Below are positions 9,442-10,270 of a stretch of DNA of 10,270 nt, one piece after another. A program made the position numbers and the translations under genes. Each line of letters opens with the position of its first letter. Within the stretch, counting starts at the first letter, position 1. Source of the stretch: Silvimonas sp. JCM 19000 (GTDB lineage Bacteria; Pseudomonadota; Gammaproteobacteria; Burkholderiales; Chitinibacteraceae); the NCBI GenBank assembly GCA_001313065.1, contig BBFD01000142.1:1-10270 (forward strand), given 5' to 3'. The notes under the pieces are model-generated. The model saw nothing but the letters and a program-made list of their open reading frames with translations, searched no databases and was not told where the DNA came from.

Positions 9442-9466
9442 ATAGCCGGGTTAAACACAGATAAAC

Positions 9467-9493
9467 GGGCCGCGATTGCGGCCCTTGTTGTTT
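9467..9493 (+). terminator. Rho-independent terminator of pagL
   Basis: GGGCCGC-GATT-GCGGCCC is a perfect 7-bp GC-rich stem with a tetraloop, followed by TTGTTGTTT. It sits 25 nt after the pagL stop. Confidence 0.85.
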
Positions 9494-9540
9494 GGGGTTT
9501 GCGAATGGGGTGGGGGAGTGGCTTTTGGTGTAAACCCTTG

Positions 9541-9617
9541 ACCGCTTGAGCCTGCGGCGCTTGGTTTGATGTTCGGCTTGCGCCTCGTACACCTTTAACC
9601 GCTTGTGCCTGCGGCGC
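9541..9617. repeat. Two 20-bp direct repeats
   Basis: ACCGCTTGAGCCTGCGGCGC (9541-9560) and ACCGCTTGTGCCTGCGGCGC (9598-9617) differ at one base and start 57 nt apart. They lie at the left edge of the repeat island after pagL. Function is unknown. Confidence 0.7.
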
Positions 9618-9648
9618 ATTTTAGATACCCGGGGGTGCCCGGGAGCAC

Positions 9649-9840
9649 GTTACTTTTCTTTGCTTCGCCAAAGAAGAAGTAACCAAAAGAAAGGCGACCC
9701 CACTCGCGAATCCTTCGCTCGCCAGGGGGCCCGCAGGTCAAAAAAAACCGAAACGGACCGTCTGGGACTTCCATTTCTCAGCTGCCGCTCCGCGGAACTT
9801 CGGTCGGACGGAGCCCCAAAAAAAACGGGTCTCCTTCCCC
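9649..9840. repeat. Widespread-type intergenic repeat with GTTACTTTTC hairpin
   Basis: GTTACTTTTCTTTG (9649-9662) pairs with CAAAGAAGAAGTAAC (9669-9683) with a one-base bulge. It is followed by AACCAAAAGAAAGGCGACCC and a GC-rich tract with a hairpin around GCTCCGCGGAACTTCGG. From memory, very similar DNA recurs in many proteobacterial intergenic regions and is often mis-called as a short protein beginning near YFSLLRQR; I cannot verify that here. Open frames across it (9603-10142 plus, 9738-10193 minus) run through the palindromic repeats and are not credible genes. Two A8 runs (9739-9746, 9819-9826) may be overlong, as in the genes. Confidence 0.6.
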
Positions 9841-9948
9841 TCCCTCGACAGGTAATGTCCGCTGTCTGCAAGGCTTGCTGCCTCGTTGCTGCGCAACATC
9901 GGGTGGGCGTGGTTGCGACGGGTGACAGTGAACAATGGCATCGCCCGC

Positions 9949-10270
9949 TTAACGCATCCATTCCGCACGGCCACCGCCGTCTGATTTGTCACCATCACCT
10001 CAACAAACCGCCTGCGTCTCATAGGGTGGGTCAAGACCCACCACCCAAAGCCGCACGCAAGAAGGCTCACTTCAATCACTCGCCAATTCAGTACCGCTCC
10101 TACGTTTTGCATGCCTCCGCGAGGAGGCAAACATGCGCGTGATTCGGCGCTGTTGCTCTTGCTTGCCACTTTGGGCGGTGGGTCCAGACCCACCCTATGA
10201 GGCGTTGGTGGTTCGTGGCGGCAACGGTGACAAATCAGACGGCGGTGGCCGTGCGGAATGGATGCGTAAA
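9949..10270. repeat. Nested inverted repeat with 102-nt arms, reaching the window end
   Basis: The left arm (9949-10050) and right arm (10169-10270) are reverse complements without gaps, about 88 of 102 positions by hand alignment. The outer 45 nt match at 44 positions (core from ACGCATCCATTCCGCACGG to TGATTTGTCACC). The middle of each arm has diverged. The inner ends carry the palindrome-pair element. The 118-nt interior holds a hairpin, TGCCTCC-GCGA-GGAGGCA (10112-10129), inside an outer ACG...GCAT / ATGC...CGT dyad (10102-10140). The right arm touches the window edge, so the full extent is unknown. No open frame here looks like a real protein. Confidence 0.85.
10020..10199. repeat. Palindrome-pair repeat element, copy 2
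   Basis: Bounded by CATAGGG and CCCTATG, it has palindromes GGTGGGTCAAGACCCACC (10025-10042) and GGTGGGTCCAGACCCACC (10177-10194). The interior starts CCAAAGCCGCACGCAAG and ends GCCACTTTGGGCGG, the same interior ends as copy 1 read from the other strand. The space between the palindromes is 134 nt here against 48 nt in copy 1, so the family has conserved ends and a variable centre. It forms the inner part of the larger inverted repeat. Confidence 0.8.

Noticed and set aside
9541..9617. Start of a CRISPR array
   Set aside because: There are only two imperfect copies, with no third unit, no regular spacers and no cas genes.
9603..10142. Open frame of 179 codons on the plus strand
   Set aside because: It crosses the GTTACTTTTC repeat, half of the inverted repeat and a palindrome. 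It has no ribosome-binding site, no domain, and a composition typical of translated repeat DNA.
9738..10193. Open frame of 151 codons on the minus strand
   Set aside because: It runs entirely within the repeat island and across both GGTGGGTC palindromes. Such frames commonly arise from repeats.
9949..10270. Integron attC site or rolling-circle origin
   Set aside because: There is no integrase, no Rep gene and no attC-type core sites. The structure is better described as intergenic inverted repeats.

Overview
This window reads as chromosomal housekeeping DNA from a betaproteobacterium, probably of the order Neisseriales. That placement is inference from the gene types: a single-chain PurL with a fused glutaminase, a class II fructose-bisphosphate aldolase, a classical ArgA, and intergenic hairpin repeats of a kind common in that group. 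I see no prophage, insertion sequence transposase, CRISPR array, rRNA or tRNA.

Layout. 1-1785 (+) is the C-terminal part of purL (purine synthesis), followed by a strong terminator. 1987-2295 (+) is a small secreted protein of unknown function. 2296-2550 holds a paired palindromic repeat and a dyad just ahead of the next gene. 2551-3553 (+) is fba (glycolysis/gluconeogenesis). Converging on it from the other strand is a LysE/RhtB-type amino-acid exporter (3566-4182, -). 4306-7137 (-) is a large membrane-bound HAMP-PAS-PAS-GGDEF-EAL protein of cyclic-di-GMP turnover. 7365-8680 (-) is argA (first step of arginine synthesis). Divergent from argA, across a 216-nt intergenic region, is a pagL-type lipid A deacylase (8897-9441, +) with a terminator. 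From about 9541 to the window end there is no credible gene. That stretch is an island of repeats: a short direct repeat, a widespread-looking GTTACTTTTC hairpin repeat, and a nested inverted repeat with 102-nt arms enclosing a second copy of the paired palindromic element seen at 2296-2389.

The dominant oddity is that all seven genes carry one to three frame breaks, 15 in total. Each can be repaired by changing the length of one homopolymer. A/T runs of six or more bases as read appear too long, mostly by one and sometimes two; runs expected to be two or three bases appear one too short. Repaired reading frames give full-length proteins with intact catalytic motifs and normal stops. Because indispensable genes (purL, fba, argA) and accessory genes are hit alike, I read this as sequencing or consensus error, not gene decay or programmed frameshifting. 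Gene coordinates below are for the repaired reading frames.

The genes look like independent housekeeping units with no shared pathway. I found no convincing novel multi-gene system. The most interesting non-coding structures are the nested inverted repeat at the right end, the two related palindrome-pair elements, and interleaved dyads in the argA/pagL divergent region.
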